64,000 nucleotides of DNA from Sphingobacterium athyrii (lineage in GTDB: Bacteria > Bacteroidota > Bacteroidia > Sphingobacteriales > Sphingobacteriaceae). The stretch spans positions 62,614-126,613 of the forward strand of contig NZ_QCXX01000010.1 in the NCBI RefSeq assembly GCF_003071065.1, written 5' to 3'. The notes under the pieces are model-generated. The model had not been told where the DNA came from. It made no database searches and was given only the letters and a program-made list of their open reading frames with translations. Below, one piece after another: positions 34,357-43,726 of this stretch (position 1 is the stretch's first letter; each line of letters begins with the position of its first letter). A program made the position numbers and the translations under genes.

Positions 34357-34776
34357 TTATCTACCCCTATTTTTTAAAGATTTATAGAGATGTTCCCTGA
34401 ACTCCTGCTCTACTTCAAAGAATTGTGAAGCCCGGGCATTGCCTATTACTTTGGCAAATTTTGAGCGGTACTCTTTTTTTATCTGTACCTCTTTGGCATC
34501 ATACTGTAATACATCCCTCGATCCACCTCTAAAACTGTTTTTAGGAGCACCATTTAATTTTTCTTTCCGGATATCCCATAACGTCTGGCTATATTCATTA
34601 TACAGCGGAAAAAATTGCTGTGCTTCTTTGGGAGTCAAATCTAGTTCTTTAGTGATGTAAGCTATTTTTTCATTTTCAATAGCTTGGAAACGATTTTTGT
34701 CTTGTGCAAAGCCCAAGGCAATAGAAAATATACTAAAGAACAATGTTATCCATATGTTTTTTTTGTTGAACATCAT
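34357..34776 (-). CDS. periplasmic Spy/CpxP-like small protein
   Basis: 139 residues: signal peptide (about 1-24, ending in FAQ), then a helical, charged protein with DLTPKEAQQFFPLYNEYS and later YRSKFAKVIGNARASQFFEVEQEFRE. The helix pattern resembles Spy/CpxP-family or zinc-resistance-type periplasmic proteins, without the clear LTxxQ motif. Its ATG overlaps the stop of the preceding membrane-protein gene by one base, so the two are translationally coupled and it belongs to the ECF sigma operon. Confidence 0.7.
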   Translation of the reverse strand: MMFNKKNIWITLFFSIFSIALGFAQDKNRFQAIENEKIAYITKELDLTPKEAQQFFPLYNEYSQTLWDIRKEKLNGAPKNSFRGGSRDVLQYDAKEVQIKKEYRSKFAKVIGNARASQFFEVEQEFREHLYKSLKNRGR

Positions 34777-35840
34777 TATAAGGTATAGTTTAGATAATCT
34801 TCTATCTCTTGTTTAGATATATTAGTGCCAAATCCTTTTGTCGGAAGATTTGTTTCATCCGTATATTGGGACATATATATAATGTCATCCCCTGAAGCAG
34901 AAGCAGAAAGATAATTAATAATTTCCTGCTTTGGTATTTCAGATAAATGTTGACTCAACTGTTCTTCGGCTAAGTTATCTTGCTCTTGAGCAAAAGCATT
35001 TTGTTGCTGGTATTGGTATCCCCAATACCCCCCAAGGCCTAACATAGCTGTGAACGATGCTGCTACGGCATATCTAGCATACCATTTTTTTGGTTTCCCT
35101 AAGTGATGGATAGGCGTTGAATCTCTTTCTTGTTCAGCTTCCTGAATAGCGCCAATAATCTTATCTGAAAGATTATCAAAATAATGAGAGGGAATATCAA
35201 AACCTGCCGCGGGAATGGCATCTTTTAATTTTTCTTCAGTAACACGGGCTAAAATAGTTGCTTCAAGATCTGAATGATAATTTACAGGAACTTCAAAACC
35301 CTCTGTTGGTACAGCCTCCTTCAATTTTTCTTCAGTAATACGGGCTAAAATAGCTGCTTCAAGATCTAGCTGATAATTTACAGGAACAGCAAAGCCATCT
35401 GTTGCAACAATATCCTTTAATTCTGTTTCTGCAAGAGTTGTAGTGATATTTTGCTCAAGCGTTTGAAAATAACCTGTTGGCACCGTAAAGCCATCCGATT
35501 GGATTTTTTCTTTTAAGTTTTCTTCTGAAATTCGATGAAAGATATCTTCTGTTAATATCGCAGCATATTGTTCAGGAATAGTAAAGCCCTCCAAAGTGAC
35601 CTTGTTTTTGAGGGAATCCTCCGCTATTTTGCTCAGCACGAGATCTGGGAGTGAATCAAAGTATCCTTCAGGAACCTCAAATACAGATTCATCCTTGCAT
35701 TCCATCCATTTGACTTGCCCTATTATTTTAGATTCCAAATCACTGAAATAATTTTCAGGCACGGCAAAAGGATTTTTACGCAATGATTCTGGAAGATGAT
35801 TAAACTCCAGCCCATCATGATATGTGCTATTTTCCTTCAT
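34776..35840 (-). CDS. sigma-linked membrane protein with seven tandem 32-residue repeats
   Basis: 354 residues. From residue 25 to about 248 it contains seven copies of a 32-residue unit with consensus FxVPxxYFxxLExxIxxxI plus EExLKxxxxxxG. A single transmembrane helix follows at about 258-276 (YAVAASFTAMLGLGGYWGY), then a 75-residue periplasmic tail with SEIPKQEIINYL and ISKQEIEDYLNYTL. Encoded 33 bases downstream of an ECF sigma factor, it occupies the place of an anti-sigma factor, with the cytoplasmic repeats available to bind sigma. Repeats 5 and 6 are nearly identical, so expansion is recent. The anti-sigma role is inferred; no zinc-finger ZAS motif is seen. Confidence 0.75.
   Translation of the reverse strand: MKENSTYHDGLEFNHLPESLRKNPFAVPENYFSDLESKIIGQVKWMECKDESVFEVPEGYFDSLPDLVLSKIAEDSLKNKVTLEGFTIPEQYAAILTEDIFHRISEENLKEKIQSDGFTVPTGYFQTLEQNITTTLAETELKDIVATDGFAVPVNYQLDLEAAILARITEEKLKEAVPTEGFEVPVNYHSDLEATILARVTEEKLKDAIPAAGFDIPSHYFDNLSDKIIGAIQEAEQERDSTPIHHLGKPKKWYARYAVAASFTAMLGLGGYWGYQYQQQNAFAQEQDNLAEEQLSQHLSEIPKQEIINYLSASASGDDIIYMSQYTDETNLPTKGFGTNISKQEIEDYLNYTL
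35097..35769 (-). repeat. tandem 96-bp coding repeats in the sigma-linked membrane protein
   Basis: Seven tandem units of about 96 bp. Units 5 (35298-35393) and 6 (35202-35297) are nearly identical; the others are more diverged, and the first is three codons shorter. Confidence 0.85.
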
Positions 35841-35873
35841 AGTATCTATTAGAGCCTAGTTGGGCTAAAAGGT

Positions 35874-36419
35874 TTAATCGTGGTTATTAAAAAAAGACTC
35901 TATTTTTTTTACGGCCAAATGATAGGAGGCTTTTAACGCTCCAACACTTGTACCCAGTACTTCCGAAATCTCTTCATACTTCATATCTTCAAAATATTTC
36001 ATGTTGAAAACCAATTTCTGTTTCTCGGGCAATGTCAATAAAGCCTGTTGCAATTTCATTTGCGCTTTGTCGCCATTAAAGTAATTGCCATCAGCAAGTG
36101 TTTCTGCTAAATAAGCAGTCGTGTCGTCGTCCAACGACACGTTCTGCTTTTGCTTTTTTTTATTTAAGAATGTAATACATTCATTTGTTGCGATCCGATA
36201 TAGCCAGGTGTACAATTGTGAATCTTCACGAAAGTTACCAAGGTTCTTCCATACTTTGACGAAAATATCCTGCACGACATCATCTGCATCATCATGATCG
36301 ATTACCATTCTTCGCACATGCCAATAAATCTTTTGTTGATATTTTTTCAACAATAAACGGAAAGCTTCTTCTCGCGTATTTTCTTCGGCGAATTTTGCTA
36401 TAATTAAAGCGTCATCCAT
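35874..36419 (-). CDS. ECF RNA polymerase sigma factor
   Basis: 181 residues, sigma-70 family group 4. Region 2 has WHVRRMVIDHDDADDVVQDIFVKVW and LYTWLYRIATNECITFLNKKK; region 4 has LPEKQKLVFNMKYFEDMKYEEISEVLGTSVGALKASYHLAVKKI in outline. It leads an operon with the repeat protein and Spy-like protein, so it likely answers envelope or growth signals. Regulon unknown. Confidence 0.93.
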   Translation of the reverse strand: MDDALIIAKFAEENTREEAFRLLLKKYQQKIYWHVRRMVIDHDDADDVVQDIFVKVWKNLGNFREDSQLYTWLYRIATNECITFLNKKKQKQNVSLDDDTTAYLAETLADGNYFNGDKAQMKLQQALLTLPEKQKLVFNMKYFEDMKYEEISEVLGTSVGALKASYHLAVKKIESFFNNHD

Positions 36420-36440
36420 ATATTGACCTGTGTAGTTTTC

Positions 36441-37394
36441 TTATTTTCTTTTGATTACCTTTTGAGCAGCAGCAACGATAGCGTCTGCGTTCAAACCATA
36501 TTTCTCCATAAGTTGTGCTGGAGTACCTGATTCTCCAAAGCTGTCATTTACGGCTACATACTCTTGTGGGCTAGGTAATTCTTTTGCCAATACCTGTGCA
36601 ACGCTGTCCCCCAATCCGCCTAGACGGTTGTGTTCTTCAGCAGTCACGACACATTTTGTTTTTGCAACAGATTTCAAAATCGCTTCCTCATCCAACGGTT
36701 TGATGGTATGGATATTGATGATCTCGGCACTGATGCCCAATTCAGCTAATTTTTCTCCTGCTTGAATGGCTTCCCATACCAAGTGACCTGTAGCGATGAT
36801 GGTTACATCTGTGCCTTCATTTAATAGGATCGCTTTTCCGATGACAAATTCCTGATCCGCAGGTGTGAAGTTAGGAACTACCGGACGGCCGAAGCGTAAA
36901 TAAACCGGACCTTCAAATTTTGCTGCCGCAATAGTAGCCGCTTTTGTTTGGTTGAAGTCGCAAGGGTTAATTACAGTCATTCCGGGTAACATTTTCATCA
37001 ATCCAATGTCTTCCAAAATCTGGTGTGTTGCACCATCTTCACCTAAGGTTAATCCAGCATGAGAAGCGGCAATTTTCACATTCTTATCTGAATATGCAAT
37101 AGATTGACGGATTTGGTCATAAACACGGCCCGTAGAGAAGTTGGCAAATGTACCTGTGAAAGGAACTTTACCACCGATAGTAAGTCCAGCAGCGATACCC
37201 ATCATGTTTGCCTCAGCAATACCGATTTGGAAAAAGCGCTCTGGGAATTCTTTGATAAAATCGTTCATTTTCAATGATCCGATCAAATCAGCACATAATG
37301 CTACTACATTTTCGTTTTGTTTTCCAGCTTCCAATAAACCAGCCCCAAAACCTGAACGTGTATCTTTTGACTCTGTGTAAGTATATTTTTTCAT
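36441..37394 (-). CDS. transketolase, C-terminal subunit
   Basis: 317 residues covering the pyrimidine-binding and C-terminal domains. FIQIGIAEANMMGIAAGL-type block (FFQIGIAEANM) has the catalytic Glu for TPP activation; HAGLTLGEDGATHQ follows, and TAEEHNRLGGLG is in the C-terminal domain. The N-terminal partner is encoded directly upstream, two bases before this start. Split transketolases of this kind are common in bacteria and act in the pentose phosphate pathway. Confidence 0.92.
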   Translation of the reverse strand: MKKYTYTESKDTRSGFGAGLLEAGKQNENVVALCADLIGSLKMNDFIKEFPERFFQIGIAEANMMGIAAGLTIGGKVPFTGTFANFSTGRVYDQIRQSIAYSDKNVKIAASHAGLTLGEDGATHQILEDIGLMKMLPGMTVINPCDFNQTKAATIAAAKFEGPVYLRFGRPVVPNFTPADQEFVIGKAILLNEGTDVTIIATGHLVWEAIQAGEKLAELGISAEIINIHTIKPLDEEAILKSVAKTKCVVTAEEHNRLGGLGDSVAQVLAKELPSPQEYVAVNDSFGESGTPAQLMEKYGLNADAIVAAAQKVIKRK

Positions 37395-37396
37395 TT

Positions 37397-38245
37397 CTAG
37401 TAATCTCCTAAAGTTTCAGTAAGTTGATTCAATGCCGACGCCAATTGTTCGTCATTTGGAGCAACACCGTGCCATTTATGAGAACCCATCATGAAATCAA
37501 CACCTTTTCCCATCTCTGTGTGCAATAAAATAATCACTGGTTTACCTTTTCCGGTACGTGATTTTGCTTCTGCTAAGCCAGCAACTACTGAAGCCATATC
37601 GTTTCCTTTAGTCACTTCCATCACATCCCAGCCAAAAGCTTCCCATTTAGCACGAAGATCGCCTAATGACAGTACCTGATCTGTAGATCCATCGATCTGT
37701 GCATTATTGTAATCAACTGTAGCAATCAAGTTGTCAATTTTGTTGTGCGGCGCATACATTGCGGCTTCCCAAACTTGGCCTTCCTGCAATTCACCATCAC
37801 CCATTAATACATAAACTAGATTATTGTCTTTATTCAATCTTTTTGCCTGTGCGGCTCCAATAGCAACGGATAATCCCTGACCCAAAGATCCTGACGCAAT
37901 ACGGATGCCCGGAAGGCCTTCGTGTGTCGTTGGGTGACCTTGTAGTCTAGAATTGATTTTTCTGAATGTTGCCAGTTCGCTTACTTCAAAATACCCCGCA
38001 CGTGCCAATGTACTGTAAAATACAGGTGAAATGTGTCCGTTTGACAAGAAGAATAAATCTTCACCTTTTCCGTCCATATCAAAGGAAGGATTACGTTTCA
38101 TTGCATTGAAATAAAGCGCCACAAAGTAATCTGTACAACCTAATGAACCACCTGGGTGTCCTGATTGACAAGCGTGTACCATACGTACGATATCACGTCT
38201 TACTTGTGATGCAATTTGTTCTAGTTTGTTAATATCTGCACTCAT
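37397..38245 (-). CDS. transketolase, N-terminal (TPP-binding) subunit
   Basis: 282 residues from ATG 38245; a GTG six codons upstream is in frame but less likely. The TPP-pyrophosphate motif runs from GDGELQEGQVWEAAMYA to VDYNNAQIDG. HACQSGHPGGSLGCTDYFVAL and SNGHISPVFYSTLA are further matches. It pairs with the downstream C-terminal subunit to form one active enzyme. Confidence 0.93.
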   Translation of the reverse strand: MSADINKLEQIASQVRRDIVRMVHACQSGHPGGSLGCTDYFVALYFNAMKRNPSFDMDGKGEDLFFLSNGHISPVFYSTLARAGYFEVSELATFRKINSRLQGHPTTHEGLPGIRIASGSLGQGLSVAIGAAQAKRLNKDNNLVYVLMGDGELQEGQVWEAAMYAPHNKIDNLIATVDYNNAQIDGSTDQVLSLGDLRAKWEAFGWDVMEVTKGNDMASVVAGLAEAKSRTGKGKPVIILLHTEMGKGVDFMMGSHKWHGVAPNDEQLASALNQLTETLGDY

Positions 38246-38433
38246 TTTTTTTGTTGGTTTCACAATTGGTCGTAAAGTTAACTATTTTTAAGCTAGATGC
38301 TTGTTAAAAAGTGAATTTCTTTATTTTGATCAGCCCCTGACCTGTGGACTGCCCCCATTTCAACTTTTAACTTTTTGATGTTGACTTTTTTTGTACCTTG
38401 CTTTTAATTATAAAACCCACAATTTTCAAGATA

Positions 38434-40851
38434 ATGCCCTGTCATTCTAAACGCTTATTGCTTGTTGCTGCATTTTCCGCATTACAATTCTATTCTTTCG
38501 CTCAGGATAAAGCCATTTATCATCAAGATTGGATCGATTTCAATAAAAACGGTAAAAAGGATGTCTATGAGGATTCCAAACAACCCATAGCGAGTCGCGT
38601 AGATGATTTATTGAGCCAGATGACTACCCAGGAAAAGGCTAATCAAACCGTTACCCTCTATGGGTATGGACGAGTTTTGAAGGATGAACAGCCTGCCGCC
38701 GCCTGGGACAAGGAAATATGGAAGCATGGATTGGCCAATATTGATGAAATGTTAAACAGCTTAGCCTATAATAAGTCCGCAAAAAGTTCTTTTTCCTATC
38801 CCTTCAGTCGTCATGCTGTCGCTTTGAATAATGTGCAAAAGTGGTTTATTGAACATACTCGCCTGGGGATCCCTGTTGATTTTACGAATGAAGGGATACA
38901 TGGTCTAAACCATGATAGGGCGACACCATTACCGGCACCGATCAATATCGGAAGTACCTGGAATACAAAATTGGTTAGAACCGCTGGTGAGATCGTCGGA
39001 AGAGAAGCTAAATACTTAGGATATACCAATGTCTATGCGCCTATCCTCGATGTTTCTCGCGATCCGCGCTGGGGACGCGTAGTGGAAACTTATGGTGAAA
39101 ATCCCTTTCATATTGCTGAAATGGGGAAACAAGCTGTATTGGGTATTCAGCAAAACGGCATTGCTTCAACCCTGAAACATTATGCCGTTTATTCCGTACC
39201 TAAGGGTGGGCGGGACGGAAACGCACGGACAGATCCGCACGTTGGATTTCGTGAAATGCATGAACTCCATTTATATCCTTTTAAAAGAGTGGTTAAAGAG
39301 GCTAAGCCGCTGGGGATTATGAGCAGTTACAACGACTATGATGGTGTACCAGTTTCTTCAAGTAAATATTTCCTGCAAGATTTGTTGCGGAAGGATTATG
39401 GATTTGAAGGTTATATCGTTTCCGATAGCGAAGCGCTCGAATTTATTAGCAGTAAACACCATGTTGCCACAGATTATAAAGACGCCATACGGCAAGCATT
39501 GGAAGGCGGACTTAATGTCCGGACGAATTTCGATCCGCCGAACACTTACCTGACTCCCTTGATGGAACTTATCGACGAAGGTGGACTAGACATGAATGTA
39601 TTGAATCAACGTGTTCGAGAAGTGCTGACGGTCAAGTTTAAACTGGGACTATTTGATCATCCGCTTGTCGACAATACCAACTTAGCGGATCAGAAAGTCC
39701 ATACCCAAGCCGACGAAAATATTTCGCTGCAGGTGAACAGGGAATCCATTGTTTTGCTAAAAAATGAACAGGATCTCCTTCCTATTGATATCAATAAATA
39801 CAAGCGCATTTTGGTCACAGGCCCCATGGCCGAGGCAACAAATTACACGACAAGTCGCTATGGTCCATCCAATAATCCAATAACAACTATTAAGGATGGT
39901 ATTATAGCATATGCCAAGGACAAAGCACTGCAGGTAAACTATACGAAAGGGGTGGATGTTGTCGATAAAAACTGGCCTGAAAGTGAAATTATACCAACGG
40001 ATCTGTCGAACGAGGAAATTGAAAGTATGACCACAGGTGTCCGCCTTGGGCAGGAATCAGATCTAATTATCGCCGTCATGGGCGAATCAGAACGTGAAGT
40101 TGGTGAAAGCCGATCTCGCTCAGATCTCAATCTGCCCGGTAAACAGCGTGATTATTTGATGAAGTTAAAAGAAACCAGAAAGCCTATCATTCTGGTACTC
40201 GTAAATGGAAGACCGTTATCCATCAATTGGGAAAATAAATACTTGCCTGCGATTGTGGAGAGCTGGTTTCTCAGTGGTCAATCTGGACATGTTGTGGCAG
40301 ATATGTTATTTGGTGAGTATAATCCGAGCGGAAAGCTTCCGATTTCTTTTCCTAAATCTGTTGGACAGATCGAAATGAATTTCCCGACCAAACCCGCGGC
40401 ACAGGCGGGGCAACCCGGTGTGGGGCCCAATGGCTGGGGAAATAGTCGGGTTGTTGGATTCCTTTATCCTTTTGGTTATGGCTTAAGTTATACCGACTTT
40501 CAATTTTCAAATTTGCGGCTGAATAAAAAGCAAATACGGCCAACAGACTCGTTGACTGTTACGGTAGATGTACAAAATATCGGAAAAAGAAAGGGAGCGG
40601 AGGTCGTTCAACTATATGTCAAAGATGTGGTTTCTTCCGTTACAACTTACGAGATGGATCTGCGTGGTTTCGAAAAAATCGAATTGAATCCCGGTGAGAA
40701 AAAGTCTATTCAGTTTTCAATTTTACCGGTACATCTAGAGTTGTTGGATCAATATAACAAGTGGACTGTAGAGCCGGGAAGATTTGAAATCTTTATCGGA
40801 AATTCATCCGCTAATCTGCCGTTGAGAGATTCTTTTGATGTCGTCAATTAG
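38434..40851 (+). CDS. glycoside hydrolase family 3 (beta-glucosidase/xylosidase type)
   Basis: 805 residues from ATG 38434 (an upstream TTG in frame is less likely). Signal peptide residues 1-23 end near FAQ. The GH3 N-terminal barrel includes IDVxNEGIHGLNHD-like TNEGIHGLN, DPRWGRVVETYGENP, KHYAVYSVP and the nucleophile Asp331 in VSDSEALEF. The C-terminal alpha/beta sandwich has GESEREVGESRSRSDL, and a fibronectin III-like domain ends the protein (GAEVVQLYVKDVVSSVT). It is a secreted or periplasmic retaining glycosidase; the sugar specificity cannot be read. No SusC/SusD pair is next to it. Confidence 0.92.
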   Translation: MPCHSKRLLLVAAFSALQFYSFAQDKAIYHQDWIDFNKNGKKDVYEDSKQPIASRVDDLLSQMTTQEKANQTVTLYGYGRVLKDEQPAAAWDKEIWKHGLANIDEMLNSLAYNKSAKSSFSYPFSRHAVALNNVQKWFIEHTRLGIPVDFTNEGIHGLNHDRATPLPAPINIGSTWNTKLVRTAGEIVGREAKYLGYTNVYAPILDVSRDPRWGRVVETYGENPFHIAEMGKQAVLGIQQNGIASTLKHYAVYSVPKGGRDGNARTDPHVGFREMHELHLYPFKRVVKEAKPLGIMSSYNDYDGVPVSSSKYFLQDLLRKDYGFEGYIVSDSEALEFISSKHHVATDYKDAIRQALEGGLNVRTNFDPPNTYLTPLMELIDEGGLDMNVLNQRVREVLTVKFKLGLFDHPLVDNTNLADQKVHTQADENISLQVNRESIVLLKNEQDLLPIDINKYKRILVTGPMAEATNYTTSRYGPSNNPITTIKDGIIAYAKDKALQVNYTKGVDVVDKNWPESEIIPTDLSNEEIESMTTGVRLGQESDLIIAVMGESEREVGESRSRSDLNLPGKQRDYLMKLKETRKPIILVLVNGRPLSINWENKYLPAIVESWFLSGQSGHVVADMLFGEYNPSGKLPISFPKSVGQIEMNFPTKPAAQAGQPGVGPNGWGNSRVVGFLYPFGYGLSYTDFQFSNLRLNKKQIRPTDSLTVTVDVQNIGKRKGAEVVQLYVKDVVSSVTTYEMDLRGFEKIELNPGEKKSIQFSILPVHLELLDQYNKWTVEPGRFEIFIGNSSANLPLRDSFDVVN

Positions 40852-40898
40852 TGATGTCGTTGTGCTTGCATCAATAGAGATATCAAATCGCTCTAAAA

Positions 40899-40940
40899 AT
40901 AGAAAATGGATCCGGTACATGTGCCGGATCCATTTTCTAT
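40899..40940. terminator. bidirectional intrinsic terminator
   Basis: A 17-bp perfect inverted repeat (40899-40915 with 40924-40940) with core GGATCCGG/CCGGATCC between convergent genes. Confidence 0.85.
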
Positions 40941-40963
40941 TTACTATTGGTTGGTATGAGTTC

Positions 40964-41518
40964 CTACATTGCTTCTGCAACGACTTCCGTTACACCCGGA
41001 ACCATACGTTTTAATAAACCTTCGATACCAGCTTTTAACGTAATCGTTGATGAAGGGCAACCACTACAGGATCCCTTTAATTCAACGGTTACGATACCTT
41101 CGTTGAAGGATTTGTAATGAATGGCACCGCCATCCTGTTCAACGGCTGGCCGTACATAATCATGTAATACCTGTTGTATTTTTACTTCTGTCTCTGTGCC
41201 TTCAAAGTTTACTTCTGAATCATGATGCACAGCTTTTACTGCAAGCTCAGATTCAACAGCACCTTTTACAAAGTCTTTCAATAAGGCTTCAATATCTTCC
41301 CATTCCGCATCTTCTGTTTTGGTAATGGTCACAAAATTGCTTGCGAAGAATACACCGTTTACAAAATTGAATTTGAACAACTCCTGTGCGAAAGGTGAAT
41401 CTTGTGCAGCTTCTTTATTTGGAAAATCCACACTACCGTTGATCAATAATTTATTGACCAAAAACTTCATGGTTGAAGGATTGGGAGTAGATTCTGTATA
41501 TACGTTGATAGTAGCCAT
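40964..41518 (-). CDS. NifU-family Fe-S cluster scaffold protein (Nfu)
   Basis: 184 residues. The N-terminal Nfu domain (ESTPNPSTMKFLVNKLL) is followed by the NifU C-terminal domain at about 105-180, with the cluster-binding CxxC in GSCSGCPSSTITLKAGIE. It delivers 4Fe-4S clusters to target proteins in the cytoplasm. Single-gene unit. Confidence 0.94.
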   Translation of the reverse strand: MATINVYTESTPNPSTMKFLVNKLLINGSVDFPNKEAAQDSPFAQELFKFNFVNGVFFASNFVTITKTEDAEWEDIEALLKDFVKGAVESELAVKAVHHDSEVNFEGTETEVKIQQVLHDYVRPAVEQDGGAIHYKSFNEGIVTVELKGSCSGCPSSTITLKAGIEGLLKRMVPGVTEVVAEAM

Positions 41519-41590
41519 TTAAATTTTATTTTTATTCCAAACAAAGATATATCAAAAGAAGCGTTGTTAAGGTCATCTATAAGTCAAAGC

Positions 41591-42940
41591 TTATAAAGTG
41601 ACACCTGTGTAATTAGAAGGGCTGATTGCTTTTAATTCCGCTTTTACCTCTTCAGAAACATTGAGATTGTCCACAAACGATGCAATGGTCTCTTTGGTCA
41701 CCTGTGTATTGGTGCGTGTGAGATCTTTCAGTGCTTCATAAGGTTTTGGATAACCTTCCCTGCGCAAGATTGTTTGTAACGCTTCGGCAACAACAGCCCA
41801 ATTATTTTCAAGATCATTCGCTAAGGCCTGTTCATTCAATATTAATTTACGTAAACCTCTCAATGTCGATTTTACCGCAATTAAGGTATGTGCAAACGGA
41901 ACACCGATATTACGTAACACAGTTGAATCTGTTAAGTCCCTTTGAAGACGTGAAATCGGTAATTTGGCCGCTAAATGTTCAAATATAGCATTGGCAATGC
42001 CTAAATTTCCTTCTGCATTTTCAAAGTCGATTGGATTGACTTTGTGTGGCATTGCAGAAGAGCCAATTTGACCGGCAGTGATTTTTTGCTTAAAATATTC
42101 CATGGAGATATAAGTCCATATATCACGGCACAGATCGATGATAATATTATTGACTCGTTTTAATGCATCACAGCTAGCGGCAAAATTGTCATAGTGCTCA
42201 ATTTGGGTCGTGGTTTGTGAACGATCCAATCCCAAGATAGTATTGACAAAGTTATTACCGAAGTCAATCCAGTTGGTTTCTGGATAAGCTACATGATGAG
42301 CATTGAAATTACCCGTTGCCCCACCAAACTTTGCTGAATACGGTACGGTATGTAAAAGCTGCAACTGACGCTCAATACGTTCGACAAAAACATAAAGTTC
42401 TTTACCTAAGCGAGTTGGAGATGCAGGTTGTCCGTGGGTACGGGCGAGCATAGGAATGTCAGACCAAGAGGTTGCCAAAGACCTTAATTCATGGAGCAAT
42501 TCATCAATGACCGGTGTATAACATTCTTTGATAGCCTCTTTCCAGGAAAGTGGAATGGCTGTGTTGTTGATATCCTGAGATGTTAAGCCAAAGTGAATAA
42601 ATTCAAGATAATCCTGCAAGCCCAGTTTTTCAAATTGATCTTTTAAAAAATATTCAACAGCTTTAACATCATGATTGGTAACTTTTTCGGTATTCTTGAT
42701 CCAGATTGCATCTTCTTCAGAAAAATTTCGATAGATATCTCTTAATTTTTCGTTCAACGTTTTATCGAAATGTTGCAACTGAGCGATTCCTGATTCGCTT
42801 AACGCTATAAAATATTCGACTTCGACGCGTACTCGATATTTTATTAAGGCAAATTCAGAGAAAAAAGCCGCAAGTTCATTGGTGTTATTGTAATAGCGTC
42901 CGTCAATAGGCGTAACTGCTGTTAAGGATGATAAAGCCAT
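41591..42940 (-). CDS. purB: adenylosuccinate lyase
   Basis: Purine biosynthesis enzyme releasing fumarate from SAICAR and adenylosuccinate. The start at 42940 (MALSSLTAVTPIDGRYY) matches the E. coli-type PurB N-terminus; seven extra codons in frame upstream are unlikely. The fumarase/aspartase signature GSSAMPHKVNPIDFENAEGN is intact, with THGQPASPTRLGKEL and HFGLTSQDINNTA. 449 residues, normal. No other pur genes nearby. Confidence 0.96.
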   Translation of the reverse strand: MALSSLTAVTPIDGRYYNNTNELAAFFSEFALIKYRVRVEVEYFIALSESGIAQLQHFDKTLNEKLRDIYRNFSEEDAIWIKNTEKVTNHDVKAVEYFLKDQFEKLGLQDYLEFIHFGLTSQDINNTAIPLSWKEAIKECYTPVIDELLHELRSLATSWSDIPMLARTHGQPASPTRLGKELYVFVERIERQLQLLHTVPYSAKFGGATGNFNAHHVAYPETNWIDFGNNFVNTILGLDRSQTTTQIEHYDNFAASCDALKRVNNIIIDLCRDIWTYISMEYFKQKITAGQIGSSAMPHKVNPIDFENAEGNLGIANAIFEHLAAKLPISRLQRDLTDSTVLRNIGVPFAHTLIAVKSTLRGLRKLILNEQALANDLENNWAVVAEALQTILRREGYPKPYEALKDLTRTNTQVTKETIASFVDNLNVSEEVKAELKAISPSNYTGVTL

Positions 42941-43009
42941 AGATTGAATGATTTTTGGCAAAGGTAAAAAAATGCTTGGAGCTTAGCAATTTAATTGGAA
43001 TAGATATAG

Positions 43010-43038
43010 AAAAAGCCTCCGTTAACGGGAGGCTTTTA
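43010..43038 (-). terminator. intrinsic terminator after the first heptad lipoprotein
   Basis: AAAAGCCTCC (43011-43020) pairs with GGAGGCTTTT (43028-43037), loop GTTAACG. Confidence 0.85.
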
Positions 43039-43064
43039 TACTGTTAAAATTCTGTTTCGAAGAA

Positions 43065-43289
43065 TTAGTGAGCAGCTTTAGTTGAGTCAACAGCAGTTTT
43101 AGCTGAGTCAACAGCAGTTTTAGCTGAATCAACAGCAGTATTAGCTGAATCTAAAGCAGTGTTAGCTGAGTCTAAAGCAGTGTTAGCTGAATCAGTAGCT
43201 GCGTCAGTTTTTTTACCAGTTTCACCACATGAAGCGAAGGCTACAGTTAAAGCCAATCCTAAGAAACCTAATTTGAATGCGTTTTTCAT
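43065..43289 (-). CDS. small heptad-repeat lipoprotein, copy 1
   Basis: 74 residues. Lipoprotein signal with Cys21 in VAFASCGETG. From about residue 31 it is built of a 7-residue unit, DSANTAL turning into DSAKTAV, repeated at least five times: a heptad pattern with Ala and Val/Leu in alternating positions, expected to form a coiled coil. This is reminiscent of Lpp-type short outer-membrane lipoproteins, though not homologous by eye. A paralogue lies 152 bases upstream, with a shared promoter-like motif. Function unknown; possibly an abundant envelope spacer. Confidence 0.75.
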   Translation of the reverse strand: MKNAFKLGFLGLALTVAFASCGETGKKTDAATDSANTALDSANTALDSANTAVDSAKTAVDSAKTAVDSTKAAH

Positions 43290-43349
43290 TTTATTAAAAT
43301 TAAAAGTAATTTCTAAATCTTGTTATTTAAGACTTGATACCGGTAAATG

Positions 43350-43363
43350 AAAAAGGTAACCCT
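43350..43363 (-). promoter_or_regulatory. shared upstream motif of heptad lipoprotein copy 1
   Basis: AAAAAGGTAACCCT on the plus strand; on the minus strand it contains TACCTTTT, close to TAnnTTTG. It is identical to the motif at 43727 before copy 2. Confidence 0.5.
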
Positions 43364-43381
43364 GCTCTTCAATATTTTTTT

Positions 43382-43414
43382 AAAAAAAAGAGGCTTCTCT
43401 TGCGAAAAGCCTCT
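43382..43414 (-). terminator. intrinsic terminator after the second heptad lipoprotein
   Basis: AGAGGCTT (43389-43396) pairs with AAGCCTCT (43407-43414); on the minus strand eight T follow. Confidence 0.8.
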
Positions 43415-43440
43415 CCGAATACGTTATTCAGTTTCTAAAA

Positions 43441-43665
43441 TTATTTTTTAGTAGCAGCTGAATCAACTTTAGTAGCAGCTGAATCAACTTTAGCAGCAGC
43501 TGAATCTACAGTAGTTTTAGCTGAATCTAATGTGTTAGCAGCAGAGTCAACTAAAGCAGATGCTGAATCAGCAGCACCTTCAGCTTTTTTCTCAGTGTTG
43601 TTACAAGATGCGAAAGCTACAGTTAAAGCTAAACCTAAGAAACCGAATTTTAATGCGTTTTTCAT
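43441..43665 (-). CDS. small heptad-repeat lipoprotein, copy 2
   Basis: 74 residues, the same length as copy 1 and nearly identical through the signal peptide (KFGFLGLALTVAFASC), but with CNNTEKK after the Cys. The repeat region reads VDSAANTLDSAKTTVDSAA then KVDSAATKVDSAATK: seven-residue spacing again with different filling. Each copy has its own terminator and promoter motif, so they are separately transcribed tandem duplicates. Function unknown. Confidence 0.75.
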   Translation of the reverse strand: MKNALKFGFLGLALTVAFASCNNTEKKAEGAADSASALVDSAANTLDSAKTTVDSAAAKVDSAATKVDSAATKK

Positions 43666-43726
43666 TTTCTAATTTTCTAATTTAAATTGAAATATTTTCT
43701 TTTTCATCTCTTAATACACCGAACCC

